DNA of 64,000 nucleotides from Parascedosporium putredinis. Lineage: Eukaryota; Ascomycota; Sordariomycetes; Microascales; Microascaceae. The notes below the pieces were generated by a model that saw only the letters and a list, made by a program, of their open reading frames with translations, did not search any database and was not told the origin of the DNA. The translations under genes were made by a program, and so were the position numbers. Every line of letters starts with the position of its first letter. The stretch's first letter is position 1. Below, piece after piece: positions 34,164 to 45,200 of the stretch. Location of the stretch: positions 3,162,001 through 3,226,000 of the forward strand of contig CASHTG010000012.1 in the NCBI GenBank assembly GCA_949357655.1, written 5' to 3'.

Positions 34164-35285
34164 GATTATGATTTTCTTTTTCTTATTTTTTTCTCCTTTG
34201 TCTAGATATTCCCGTGTCCGTTTCGTAGGTTACGGAGGTGAATTGGGACCGAGTAGAATCGGGGATGGAGGGGAAAGAGGAACAGAGCTCGCAGGACACC
34301 AGCGTGCCGAAAGAGCAGGTTGAAAATGAAGAGAAGAAGAAGTTTACACCACCGAGAGGAATTGAAACATGTGCCTGTCTGAAATGGCGCAAGCTGAAAG
34401 AACTCAATGAGCTTTATACGTTTCCCGGGTTGGCGATGCGAATCCACCTTTCTAGAATCCGGTAATACAGCTCTGCCCCGCTAGGTCACTTGCTGGCTCT
34501 GATGGAGGGGCTGCTGCCCCTCGTAGCACTGGGCAATTGTTGATGCGAACTCTGCCGCACCAATGAGCAGCACGACAGCGCACTGCTTATTGATAGTGGC
34601 TGAAAAGGTCTAACTAGATCTCAGGGCCCCATTCCCTCGGAGGACATCCGTAGATATGTATCGTGCGGCTATAGATCTGGAAACCACGGGATGGACAGGG
34701 GAAAAAAGAGTTCCCACATTGCCATCAGCCGAGCTGCCTTGGTTCCATTTGGCGACAGCCGTGCACTTACTTTTCACCAGGGATGCTCTTGCTTGGTGTT
34801 CCGCTTCGGCTCCTTTCTCTCTTTGCGCCTAGGCCTGAACTAAATGAGAACCCAAAAACTCCCGAGAATACGACCTCATCTGCTCTTTCGTCGCTGTCAA
34901 GAAACATGTAGAGAATATGACGATGACGGGGAACCTTCTTCAGGCAGCTACGACTAAAAGAGGATTCTTAGTCTTCAAGATCGGAGTCGTCAGCGCCAGT
35001 ATAGACCGACCCATGCACGCAACAGGATGAATCACGTGACAATATCCGAATTCACCCGTCGTCTGCCGGCCAATTGGACCACGGCCAAAAACTCCAATCA
35101 ACCTCATCTGATTTCAATCGAGGTAATTACTTTGTCTAGCACGACAATCGAACGAACAAGGAGAAAAAAACCGACCTCCTCCCGCAAGCGACAACCGCCC
35201 ACCCTCAATCGGCTCCGCAACCCGGCCTTGATCCCCGACGAACCGACTCAATTGAGACGCGAGTGCTTCTTTCGATACCGCCGCC
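34164..35285. other. Divergent intergenic region SDR/QCR7
   Basis: About 1.1 kb containing both promoters. A TCATTTTCAACCTGC-type segment and short frames are seen, none supported as a gene. Confidence 0.5.
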
Positions 35286-36012
35286 ATGTCCTCTGTCACC
35301 AAGCTCACCGGAGCCGTCAAGTTCGTCGCGAAGCGACCAGCTCCAGTCCGCCGTCGACCGACTCAACTCCTGGCAATCAAAGTACTACCGCCAACTCGGT
35401 CTCAAGTACGCCTTCTCGCTCCCTTTTATTTCCGTTTTCTGGCTTTTGTCTTGAAGCCGTGTGTCCCGTGGCATGTTGGTTGTGCATAGAGGGCGGCGCC
35501 CGGCCGATTCGCAAAGAGACAGGGGTCCCGAGTTTCAACAGTGGCTAACAGAGGGATCTGAATAGGTACGACGATTGCCTCGATATGGAAGAGTCCCCCA
35601 TCGGTCAGCTTGCCCTCAAGCGTCTGTCTCCCAAAGAGTCCTACGACCGTGTCTACCGCATCCGCCGCGCTTTCCAGCTTTCCATCTCCCACAAGATCCT
35701 ACCCAAGGAGCAGTGGACCAAGGTAGAGGAGGTGAGTAGAGCTTCCCTTTAGTCATTTTCACAACTAGGAGTAGAAGAGTTGGGGATTTCTTCTTTTTAC
35801 CTTGCGGCGAGTCTCCGGCGGAACTCCTTTCGCGACATGGTGAACGGGACATATTGGATTACGCACATGGTATTGGGGATTGGGGACTTTTGGCTAATGA
35901 TATTTCAACACAACAGGACAAGCCCTACCTCCAGCCCATTATCGACCAGATCAAGGCGGAGATCAATGAGAAGGAGGCTCTCGACTCCATGGAGGTTGTC
36001 AAGACGCATTAA
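35286..36012 (+). CDS. QCR7: Cytochrome bc1 complex subunit 7 (QCR7)
   Basis: Matrix-side subunit (14 kDa type) of respiratory complex III. Exons 35286-35405, 35566-35731 and 35917-36012 give about 126 residues. Landmarks are YRQLGLKYDD at the first junction, ALKRLSPKESYDRVYRIRRAFQLS, LPKEQWTKVEED and PYLQPIIDQIKAE, with the conserved acidic/lysine C-terminus (LDSMEVVKTH). Exon 1 has a frame break just after the KRP stretch (about 35336-35342): the upstream frame gives MSSVTKLTGAVKFVAKRP, and the next frame gives LQSAVDRLNSWQSKYYRQLG. One base appears extra, or two are missing. Together with QCR8 at 5680, two complex III subunits lie in this window. Confidence 0.92.
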
Positions 36013-37158
36013 ACTGTATCCCCAAGTTTCCACGACAAGTGTTTAGAGGAGCCGCGGGTTCCTATGGAGGACAGCTGTATATCATCTGGTCCTAGGCTTA
36101 TAAAAGGACTCAGCGCCATTTCAACCTTCTAGAGCTCTCGCCCTTTCCTTACTCCTTTGTATGCTAGTCTCTGTATAGAATTCACCCTTTGATATACTCT
36201 TTCCCTTGCCTCGGAGAGTAATACATAAATTCCCAACCTGAGCTAGAGCCACAAGCCAGAGAGCATTTCACGATGAATTACTTATTTCTTGCCCTAAAAA
36301 TTGAACTACATCAAAAATGTATGCCACGCCTAACTTCATCCCCCTCCCGGGTCCGTATTCACTGGGCCACCAAACCCCAAGGTTTCGAAATACGGCCAAG
36401 AAGACGGAGCGAGCCTGGGGTTACCAGGTCGTCGACTGCAACAAAAGTACTGAGGTGCTCATGCTCTCCCCGCCGCCTCCGTGTCTACCCGCACGCATGA
36501 TTGACCAGCAAAACTTGAATCACACAAGTCTAGTATTACAACCGCCAGAAAACTGTACAATAAAGATTTGAGAGAACAAAGGGAACCCAGCATATATAAA
36601 GATAAAGGAGGAAAAGAAAAAGGTTGGAAAAGGAGGAGTGGATGAGATAGAAATGTTGGAGGTAGAATGCAGCGGTAGGATATACTACGATGCATCAGAT
36701 TGATGCAACGTGATCAAGCAGCTGAGGGAAATATACTTGAGAAATGTTCAGGAGCCAGGGCTAGCGGGCTCCAGGAAACAACTTGAGAAGATGATGCCGT
36801 CAGCCTGATCGTAGACCAGAGACCCAAGACAAAGGCTGACTGGTACAAAAAGTGTTGGGTATGCTTCAAGGGGGTGTTCTCTTCAAGTCTTCGAGGCGTT
36901 ATTGCTGCATGTAGCTTGCGGTGGGTATTGTTCTCAAGGGACAATCGTGGGCGAGAGCTCGACGTCCGCCCAACCCGTCCGCCTTCGCGATCAAACAGAA
37001 TCCACTCCGGTTGTTGGGGTACTGCATGCGTTGAAAAAGAATCATGAGCGCTCGTATAAATCCAATTTTCCTGACACCGATTTAAAGCCGTTGACGAGGG
37101 CCAAGCCCATTAAACAATAATGACTCAATAAAAAATGCGGAATGTCGACAAGGTCAAA
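36013..37158. other. Convergent intergenic region QCR7/MNN9
   Basis: About 1.1 kb. A TATATAAAGATAAAGG stretch near 36591 looks like a TATA box but lies between two 3' ends. Small frames only. Confidence 0.5.
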
Positions 37159-38744
37159 TTACGCCTTGCCGCCCTTTTCGGCGGTATCGATATGCCAGAC
37201 GACATAGTTGGGAAGACCAATCACTTGATAGCCAGCCCTCTTGGCCATCTTTGCAAAACCTTCCGTCTCGGCTTGGTTCTCGAAGGCATAGCAGGGGAAG
37301 TTGATGCCTAAAGTCATGTTAGTTACCACCGCCTAGATTTGTTTCCTTGATGCGCGGTGCGGCTTACCAGATCGATGAACATCAGCCTTCACGAGGATGC
37401 TAACACCGCCAACGCCATCCAGTTCAATTTCCATTCTCTGGTCATCCCTCCAGTCACCCATCTTAGCCATATACTGTCGGCCAGTCTTGAACTGCTTGTA
37501 GCCTAAGGAGCACATGGAAGTTAGTGGCAACCCTTGCAGGCAAGGGGGAAGGCGTTCAACTTACCCTCTGCGAGGACGACATCAGGGTCAAGAGTCCTAC
37601 GCAGCTCAATAGCTTGTTCAGACTCAACCCACGAGTTGTAGTCAACTATGACTTTGGTTAGTAAATGATCTCGCACGTCCCGAGGGAAATCGACTAGAGC
37701 TTACAGCGACCCTCGACGTCCTTTCCTTCAGAGTTGAAGCGATGGAACCAAATGTCTGTACGCTCGTTAGTTTCTGTCACTCTGATATTGAAGACTACGA
37801 AGAAATTGGCTTACTCGGAACGATGATGTCCTTGTCGTGCTCCATAAAGTCCTCTAGGATTCGCTTAGGGCTTTCGACAATATCGACATCTCTCCAGAAG
37901 ACCCATGAGTGTTCAGGCTTAAGAGCAGTGGCGAGAAGGTAGTTCCTAGCACGACCCATAGCCTTCCTTCGGGGACCTTGAGCCTCGAACGAGTGCCTCT
38001 CTTCGACATTTTGGCTGAGATGGAAGTCAAAGTCCTTCTTGACAATGATTGCGCTGTTGAAGGAGAGGTGGTCGTCGCGGCTTTGGACTCGATCGAGCTC
38101 ATCAGCGAGAACAGAAACAGTATTGTCAGTCGAATCGGAAATCAAAAAGGCGAGGTCGATGAGATGATGAGGATAGGTCAACTCGGAAAGAAGTTGAAAG
38201 TAGGTGGACAGGTATGGGGCGGCATCCTTCAGCGGGGTAAGGATAAGAACTCGCTCGCCATTCTTAACGGGTTCGGGTGTCGAGTGAACGGGGTTGAGGT
38301 CGACATGTTGTATGGACGAGGCATTGACCTCGATGGGCCTGTGGTTGTTGAAGATGACTGGCGTCTTGAGATGGCCATACCAGGCCGCCTGCTCGTTGGC
38401 CGTCATATCCATCGGAGGCTTTGCAGGGCCCCAGCAATAGAAGCTAGAAAAAGATGATGCGAATTAGTACCAAATGTATCCATCGTCGGGTTCAAGGACG
38501 CTGATCGGGAAAGATCTCAGTCCGGATGATGTCCCAGGCCGGGCTTCATCGCAAAAGGGGCCGGGTATTCGTACTTTTGCATCTCGGATGCCGAACTAGA
38601 CAGCCCGCGCCATAGTAATAAGAGGAAGCCGGCCGTGGCAACGACAAGCAAGACTCTAGTTTTTGTCAAAAATGCCCATACCGCCCTCGTGGGCGGGAGC
38701 TGTGCTCGGGCAACTTTCCAGTTGTATCCCTTGGGAAGAAGCAT
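37159..38744 (-). CDS. MNN9: Mannan polymerase subunit MNN9-type mannosyltransferase (GT62)
   Basis: Golgi type II membrane glycosyltransferase of the Anp1/Mnn9/Van1 family that extends the alpha-1,6-mannose backbone of N-glycans. Six exons (38744-38575, 38443-37815, 37755-37705, 37645-37565, 37502-37368, 37307-37159) join without any frame error to 404 residues. A short cytosolic tail precedes one transmembrane anchor (about 31-45). The catalytic domain is very close to yeast Mnn9: LILTPLKDAAPYLSTYF, ERHSFEAQGPRRKAMGRARN, the metal-binding RDVDIV (DxD, near residue 242), RFDYNSWVES, DVVLAEGYKQF, HRSGINFPCYAFENQAETEG and the end NYVVWHIDTAEKGGKA. The near-identity of the last block favours Mnn9 over Anp1 and Van1. 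Confidence 0.97.
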
Positions 38745-41138
38745 GATGGCGATGAACCGGCGCGACGCGTCGTTGACTGATGGGCTACCGATGAGCAGTC
38801 GGGCTCAGCAGCTGGGTGGCGAAGCGATTGAATCCACACAAGAAGCACAGGAGCGTCCGGCGAGTCGGGAAGGGAGACAAAGATGCGCAAAAAGCAGCAC
38901 TGGTGATCAGATGTCGGGGCAAACTTCTCTAGGAGGTTTGAACTATTTAGACCAGAGCGGGTGCTTAAAGGGGATAAAAAAGTATGAGGGTACCTGGCTA
39001 AGGAGATGAGGGGTACATGGGGGATACCGCAGGTCTAATGCAAGGTACCAATTTCTTGCTGCGCCTAACACTGCAAATTTTTCTGGCTCGCCCGAATCCT
39101 TGCGATAACAGGTCTGGACAACCAAAAGTCCAAGTCACCTCTTGTTGCGAACGCATAGACGAGGCCGGCCGTGTGGAGCTTGAACGGAAGAGCGAGGCAC
39201 TGTTTCAGCATCATGCTCTCGCCATGATTCAACATCCCGTCCTTGACGATTATGTGGAATGTATTTCAGTTGATTGCTCGTTTCCGGCTCCTACCATAAG
39301 GAAGAAGAAGAAAAAGAAAGGAAAAAGAAACAGACACTGCGACCTGCGTTTTTTGGTTCCAATATCTGCAAGGAACCGGTTATCTTCCCTCCTATTCCGT
39401 GAGCTTTAATCATCAGAACAGCGCTCTGCTGGGAGCATACCCGTGCTACACGCCAAATAACCTTGAAGGTTCAGGTTTGAGTGGTAGCCCAGATGATGGC
39501 GGCAGGCCGCTTCGATGCGCTTGGGACCAACACGAGAGCCACTCTAATTTTGTCTGCAGTGCTAAGGACAAAGGTACCGCGGAGGTACTGTAACCTCATC
39601 TTGCAGACAATCACCTAGATAACGCGACTTTCAGGGATTATGATTAAGCAGCCGGAACTCATGTCAGACGGGGCACAGTGCAAGGATACGAGGCTCCGTC
39701 CATGCTAAACCTCGAATTGGCATTGATTCTGACGGAGGCGGGCAAGATCCCACCATTCACAGCCTCCGTAGATAAATAGGAGAGCTGCTCTTGGGGGCTT
39801 GAATCGGGGAACTTGGCACCATCGGAACCGTACAGATATTGTGGCGGGCGACAACTTCGATTCAAGAAGCTGCGGCGATTACTGGCAATCTTCAAAGCTA
39901 AGCTCGTGCATCTCCTCGAGTCTAACAAGTCGCAGAGACTCCAACATTGGTTACAATGGATCCGACCGATCTCTTGACTATTGCTTCACGCTAGACTGCC
40001 CCGGACAAGAATCCCCAATCCGTCTAATTAAGAACGATCCTTTAGCGAAGGATTTCTTTTTCTTTTCCTATTCTTTTTTGGGCCTGCGCCATCCATCCCC
40101 AGACAGGGCTCAGGGGAACTAATCCAGGCTAACCTGGCAGGGCCTTCTTTCAACGATGAGGGGAGACAGCTCAAAAATCTTGTTACACTGCCTCAGTCAA
40201 AGGAAAGGATTCTTTTTTTGGGAGGAGGAGGAGAACCCTGACTTTAAGGGGCCAGCAAAGAGAACCTCAGGTTGAGTTGCCAACATCTCGATTAGAGAGC
40301 TCCAAGTGCTCCCTGGGCGGCCGCGTTCTAGACTGTTCCGGCCCGTTTTGCATTGCATAGACTACACTATTCGATAACCACCTTCCATTCGTGATTTGTG
40401 ACGATTGATTTAGCCTACCTGGCTTGGTGTGACGGGAAGAATCATGGCACCGTGCATATCAAGTAGAAACGGCCGAAGCTGACTCCGTCAGTCAAAAGCT
40501 GTCCACCTGGACGAACTTTCCATGCTCGAGGGTGAATATGTCTGCTCCTCTCATCCTGATCTCGTGCACAATTCCTCCCTCGCAGCGCAGTGAGGACTTG
40601 AGAGTCTAAGGAGCGCATCTACACAAATATATCTACTAGGAGCCAATGCTATCCGCCCTTGAGAATCGATAAAGAAAAGCGAAGACTAGCTAAAGACGGA
40701 GAAGATAAAGAATGTTGCTGAGTCATCCGCCAAAATCGTCACTCGAAGGGCGAAGAGTGTCCAAGCTCCGACGGTTTGTGAATGCCAAATCGATGTGCAA
40801 ATGTGATCGTCCTCCCCCATTGAATCCTCATGAGCTTCCTCGAAGGTCTCACATTTTATCTTCTTCAATCGAAACCCCTCAAATACAAAGCTTCATAGCC
40901 CACCCTACTGTTTAACTCAATCTGAAGTCCTGAGGAGAACTTGGCCCACGTGGGTTTGAAGCTTGCACCAACCCATCACTTACAAAGTTCACGGGGCTTC
41001 TCAGGGCCATCTTCGTGAGCAACACAACTCCAGCTGGACTTAAGCCCAGCGCGTCACGGTAGACCCCTGGAGATTCCATCAAGGAAACTTGTGTCTTGAG
41101 CCCACAGACAAGGTTCGAGATAGTGTACGGTCTCTAGC
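38745..41138. other. Divergent gene-free region MNN9/MAG1
   Basis: About 2.4 kb holding both promoters. A purine tract (AAGAAGAAGAAAAAG) occurs at about 39300-39332. Frames up to 130 codons lack any recognisable domain. Confidence 0.5.
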
Positions 41139-42277
41139 ATGGCGACTCGTCGGTCCGCGCGACTCCTCTCCCAGACCGAGCTCAAGCCTCTGGTGCCTCT
41201 GGCCCCACCTGCAGCGAACCCCCGGGGACGAAAGAGGGGGACGGAGGTGGGAGATGAAGCCGGGGAGTATCTACGCCAACTAAGAAGCGGGCCCAGTCAC
41301 GACCGTCGTCGACAGGGCCCGTAACCCCTCCGCCCAAACTCTCCAAGGCTGCGGGCCTCCTAGCGGCCGACGGCATTGAGAAGCCCAAGGCCGCCGCCGT
41401 TAGCCGCATAGCTGACCCGAGAGCTACCAATGCGCCTTTGGTATCCCCCATGACAGCTCGAGTGCTCTCATCAAGGCCCTTGGTTGACATTTCTCCATCC
41501 AAAGCCGCGAGCGTCACGACTACGACAGACAATATACTAGAGCAAGCGTGCCAACACCTCATCCAAGCGGACGAGAGGATGCAGCCACTCGTGGACAAGT
41601 TCCAGTGCAAGATGTTCTCGCCCGAAGGACTCGCGGAAAAGATTGACCCGTTTCAGTGTCTCGCCAGCGGTATCATCGGCCAGCAGGTCTCCGGAGCGGC
41701 GGCCGCATCCATTGAGAAAAAGTTTGTCGCTCTGTTCGAAGATGAAGGGGCGAGCGGGTTCCCTCAACCTTCGCTCGTCTCCGCCTGTTCGCTAGAAAGG
41801 CTACGCTCGGCGGGTCTCTCCCAGCGCAAGGCCGAGTATATCCAGGGCCTCGCCGAGAAGTTTTGCAGTGGCGAACTGTCCGCGCAGATGCTCGTCGATG
41901 CACCCTACGATGAACTCTTGGAGAAGCTGATCGCCGTTCGAGGGCTCGGCCGCTGGTCGGTTGAGATGTTTGCCATGTTCGGTCTGAAGCGCATGGACGT
42001 TTTTGCCACAGGAGATCTAGGCATCCAGCGAGGCATGGCCGCCTTTGTCGGTCGAGATATCGCCAAACTCAAAGCAAAGGGCGGCAAATGGAAGTATATG
42101 TCGGAGGCAGACATGATTGAGATTTCGAACAAGTTCGCGCCATATCGTAGCCTGTTTATGTGGTATATGTGGAGGGCAGAGAATGTGGACACGAGCGTCT
42201 TGGAAGACCAAGTAAGCCCCGAGACACGGTTGAGAGGATCACCCGGAGGGCGGAAGAGACAACACGGGGCTTTCTAA
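41139..42277 (+). CDS. MAG1: DNA-3-methyladenine glycosylase II (HhH-GPD), frame-broken
   Basis: Base-excision repair glycosylase that removes alkylated purines; nuclear. No intron is needed. The N-terminus is basic and proline/serine-rich. The helical domain contains DPFQCLASGIIGQQVSGAAAASI, then the helix-hairpin-helix LIAVRGLGRWSVEMF followed by GLKRMDVFATGDLGIQRG, where the aspartate after TG is in the position of the catalytic aspartate of AlkA/Mag1. LFMWYMWRA near the C-terminus is also typical. A frame break in a four-G run (41262-41265, one G short) separates the first 41 codons from the rest; adding it joins DEAG to VSTPTKKRAQSRPSS. The C-terminal 30 residues are unconserved-looking. 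Confidence 0.92.
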
Positions 42278-45200
42278 TCACACACTGGGATCCTATAACC
42301 ACGCCCGGTTCGGCCTTTTAAGTTTCCTTCTGGGGGCCGTAGCTACGCGTCCCTTCTTACGGAAGGGGAAGGGGAGTAATATGTCGACCTCGTGTAACCT
42401 TTTTGTTTTTATTATCTTCAAGCCCAGACCTCCTCTTCCCAAGGTCGTCGAGAAGTGGGCCTAGGTTCGAGCCATACGGGGTCAACTACCATTTCCCGGT
42501 CCCGTCTCCTCTCCTATGCTCCTCTAACAATCCCCATGATTACTACCGACAACTACGACCGCCAAGTGAATTCGCTTCACTTGTCAATGTCTCGGACTAT
42601 GACAGGCGGCACGAGGCACAGGCGCACACTCCAACGTGCTTTTCAGCCACCCCATGCCTAAGTCGCGGAGACGAGGTCGGGAGGGGGGCTATCCTTCACA
42701 TGTCTGTGTCTATCATCGTCGTCGAGGAGTTCCGCGCCGGCATTACAAGTATTACCAGAATTTGGCTGGGCCTATCATATTGAAGGGAGGCGGATCGACA
42801 TCATTTCGTGGATTTGAATTCGGCACCAGCAACACACCAAACACTAAGCCTGAATATTTGGGGCTGGAGAGGGCGCTCACTCTCAGTCTATAGGTGCAAA
42901 AGTTTTTAGCATCGGGAGTGACTCAAATGCCACCTTCATCACAACTTTAATGGGCATGAAATTAAGCCACGGATAGAACGTCGTGCAGGAAAAGAAGGCT
43001 GGGATGGGAAAGCTGGATCAAGCTGGGTCGAAACAGGAATATGATGTCATATTCGATGGCTGTTTGTGGTTGGTACCCGTGCCGGCCTCGATAATCCCTG
43101 ACACCACCCACATTTGCCAGCAACGGAATGGCAGGATGCATCTTTTTTTCCCGGCCGTTCACACCCGCTCACCCCCTGCTGTGACATCTTTCCCAACTTG
43201 GCTATCAGCCATTCGAGAGAGGCGATGCTTGTCCAACCAGCCTGCCGATGCGAAGAGGACACTCGAGCATGGCGCTGGGGCTTGACACACCCCGACGCCA
43301 TCTCTCCTTGGTGATGAAGGGGGCGTGTCACACCCAGTGCATTCATCTCGAGCCGGGACGGTTGCGTGGAAGTGGCAGGCCTCCAAGTCCAACATTTGGA
43401 AGGTGGCAGTGGGGTAAAAGACAATTAACAACATCTACTACTAGTATTATATCTGTGGATGTACTTGTAGTGTGCGGATACGGGCCTTGGAACACATCCA
43501 CAAGGCAACGGATTGATCATTGATGGATCTATGGAGGTTTCGCTCAGATTGAGGACAAACGCTACACAACAAGGCGGCATTACCCGCTGGGAAAAAGAGG
43601 TCGGGCGGTGCACCTGGCGAAACATCGAGGTTGCCGAGGACGGGGCGCTTTGTTTCCCTTATGCTTGTCCACAATTCCTGGTTCTAGTGACATTGAAGCT
43701 GCTGAGACATCGTCATTGCCCCTCCTCATTCCGGTTCTTTAAGGTCGAGGACGCGTGGCTGGCCGTCTCTCGATTGTTCTGGCGAGAGGGAGGAGACCTT
43801 GGAGAATCTTTCTTCTTAGCTTTCCATGTTCCATGTTCACCAAGCCATTGCCGGTTCTGGGGCCCTCTTCTGTCGCACGCGACCCAATCCTCGATGTGCA
43901 TCATCATGGTACATGTATAGTCTAAATCATGGCCAGTACTTGGGGCCGCGATGACGGATTTATGGATGGATCAACGACCACAAATGTATCACGGCGCTCG
44001 CTCATGCGAGGCCCAGGGATCAATTAGTTCGGCAGTTTTAATAATAATACTTGGTTGTCCTGAGGAACTCAGCCTCGATCGCAGAACGCGGGCGGGGCAT
44101 CGGATAAGCACAGTGAGAAAAGAAAGATCCCCGATGGTGGAGAAGAGAAGATGGCGATGGATTTGGATCAATGTCTCCTCTTCTTTCAGACTAAGCGAGG
44201 TTGTTTTTCTTTGCTTGTGATACCACGCGCGAGTTTGAAACACACCAAAGGGCCTCTTGGGGCCTGTTGGGGAGGAGATGAACCAAAGGGCCTAGAAAAA
44301 GAAAGGAAAGGAAACCCCCAGGGGAAACAAAGAGGGCGGAGGGGATGCGTAACTTAGTACTCGTGTAATAATAAAATCGAGGGGTTTAGTTATCACTCGT
44401 GGAGGCTATGGGATTTGCATGTTGCAGCAAAACGTCGATTTGCTAGTTTGATCCACGCAAATACCGAAGGCGGGATACAAGCACAGTATATGATATGATG
44501 GGATATTGCTTGATATTCCGTTGTGCCTCGTTCGTCCTTCCAACACTCGACACTCGTTACCCAAAAGTTATTGCCCCTCTTTACTTGTACACGAATGGAT
44601 GCAGAATGGCGGCGGTTGGGTCGGTATGCGAGAAGGGACGGGAGAAGTGTGTGTAGAGGGCGCAGAGGACCAACATGAATTCGAGGTTGGGGGAGAGATT
44701 GACCCTTCGCTTTCATCCGTCGATGCGTCCGTTTCTGTGCTGATGCGCGGTTTAACCAGTATGTACTGGGCTATATCGACGGAAAGTTCGAAAGAGATCG
44801 ATACCGACGATTTTATTCATGTGATGCGTTGGTGCACATCAATGATTTTTATGTGCTCGAGACTTGACGAGTGTTGTGTTACTGCCCCTATGATGTTGGT
44901 GCTAGGGATATAGGCCTGCCCGGCCCGGCTGGCTCGCCGGGGAGGGACAAGTTGTGATCTTCAAGCAGACTGGAGCTATCGAAGAGAAAATGAGATCCCC
45001 TCCTGCGTTTCCCTTTCTGGCAGAGACTGTTTGGCATCGGAGTGGGCTTCTCGCCCACTGACAGACGGCCCAGGCCTGAATACAAACCAGGATGGGAATG
45101 GCCCCAAACATCCATACTAGCATGGGTTCAATGTTCTCAATCAACGCCTCAAGCTCACAATATTTGAGCTTGGTTGACAGCGCCATCCGCACTTGGGTAT

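Noticed and set aside
36591..36606. TATATAAAG box
   Set aside because: Lies between two convergent 3' ends with no gene starting nearby; probably an AT-rich 3' region.
42464..42473. GGTTCGAGCC, resembling a tRNA B box
   Set aside because: The flanking bases do not form a T-stem and no A box or acceptor stem could be placed around it.
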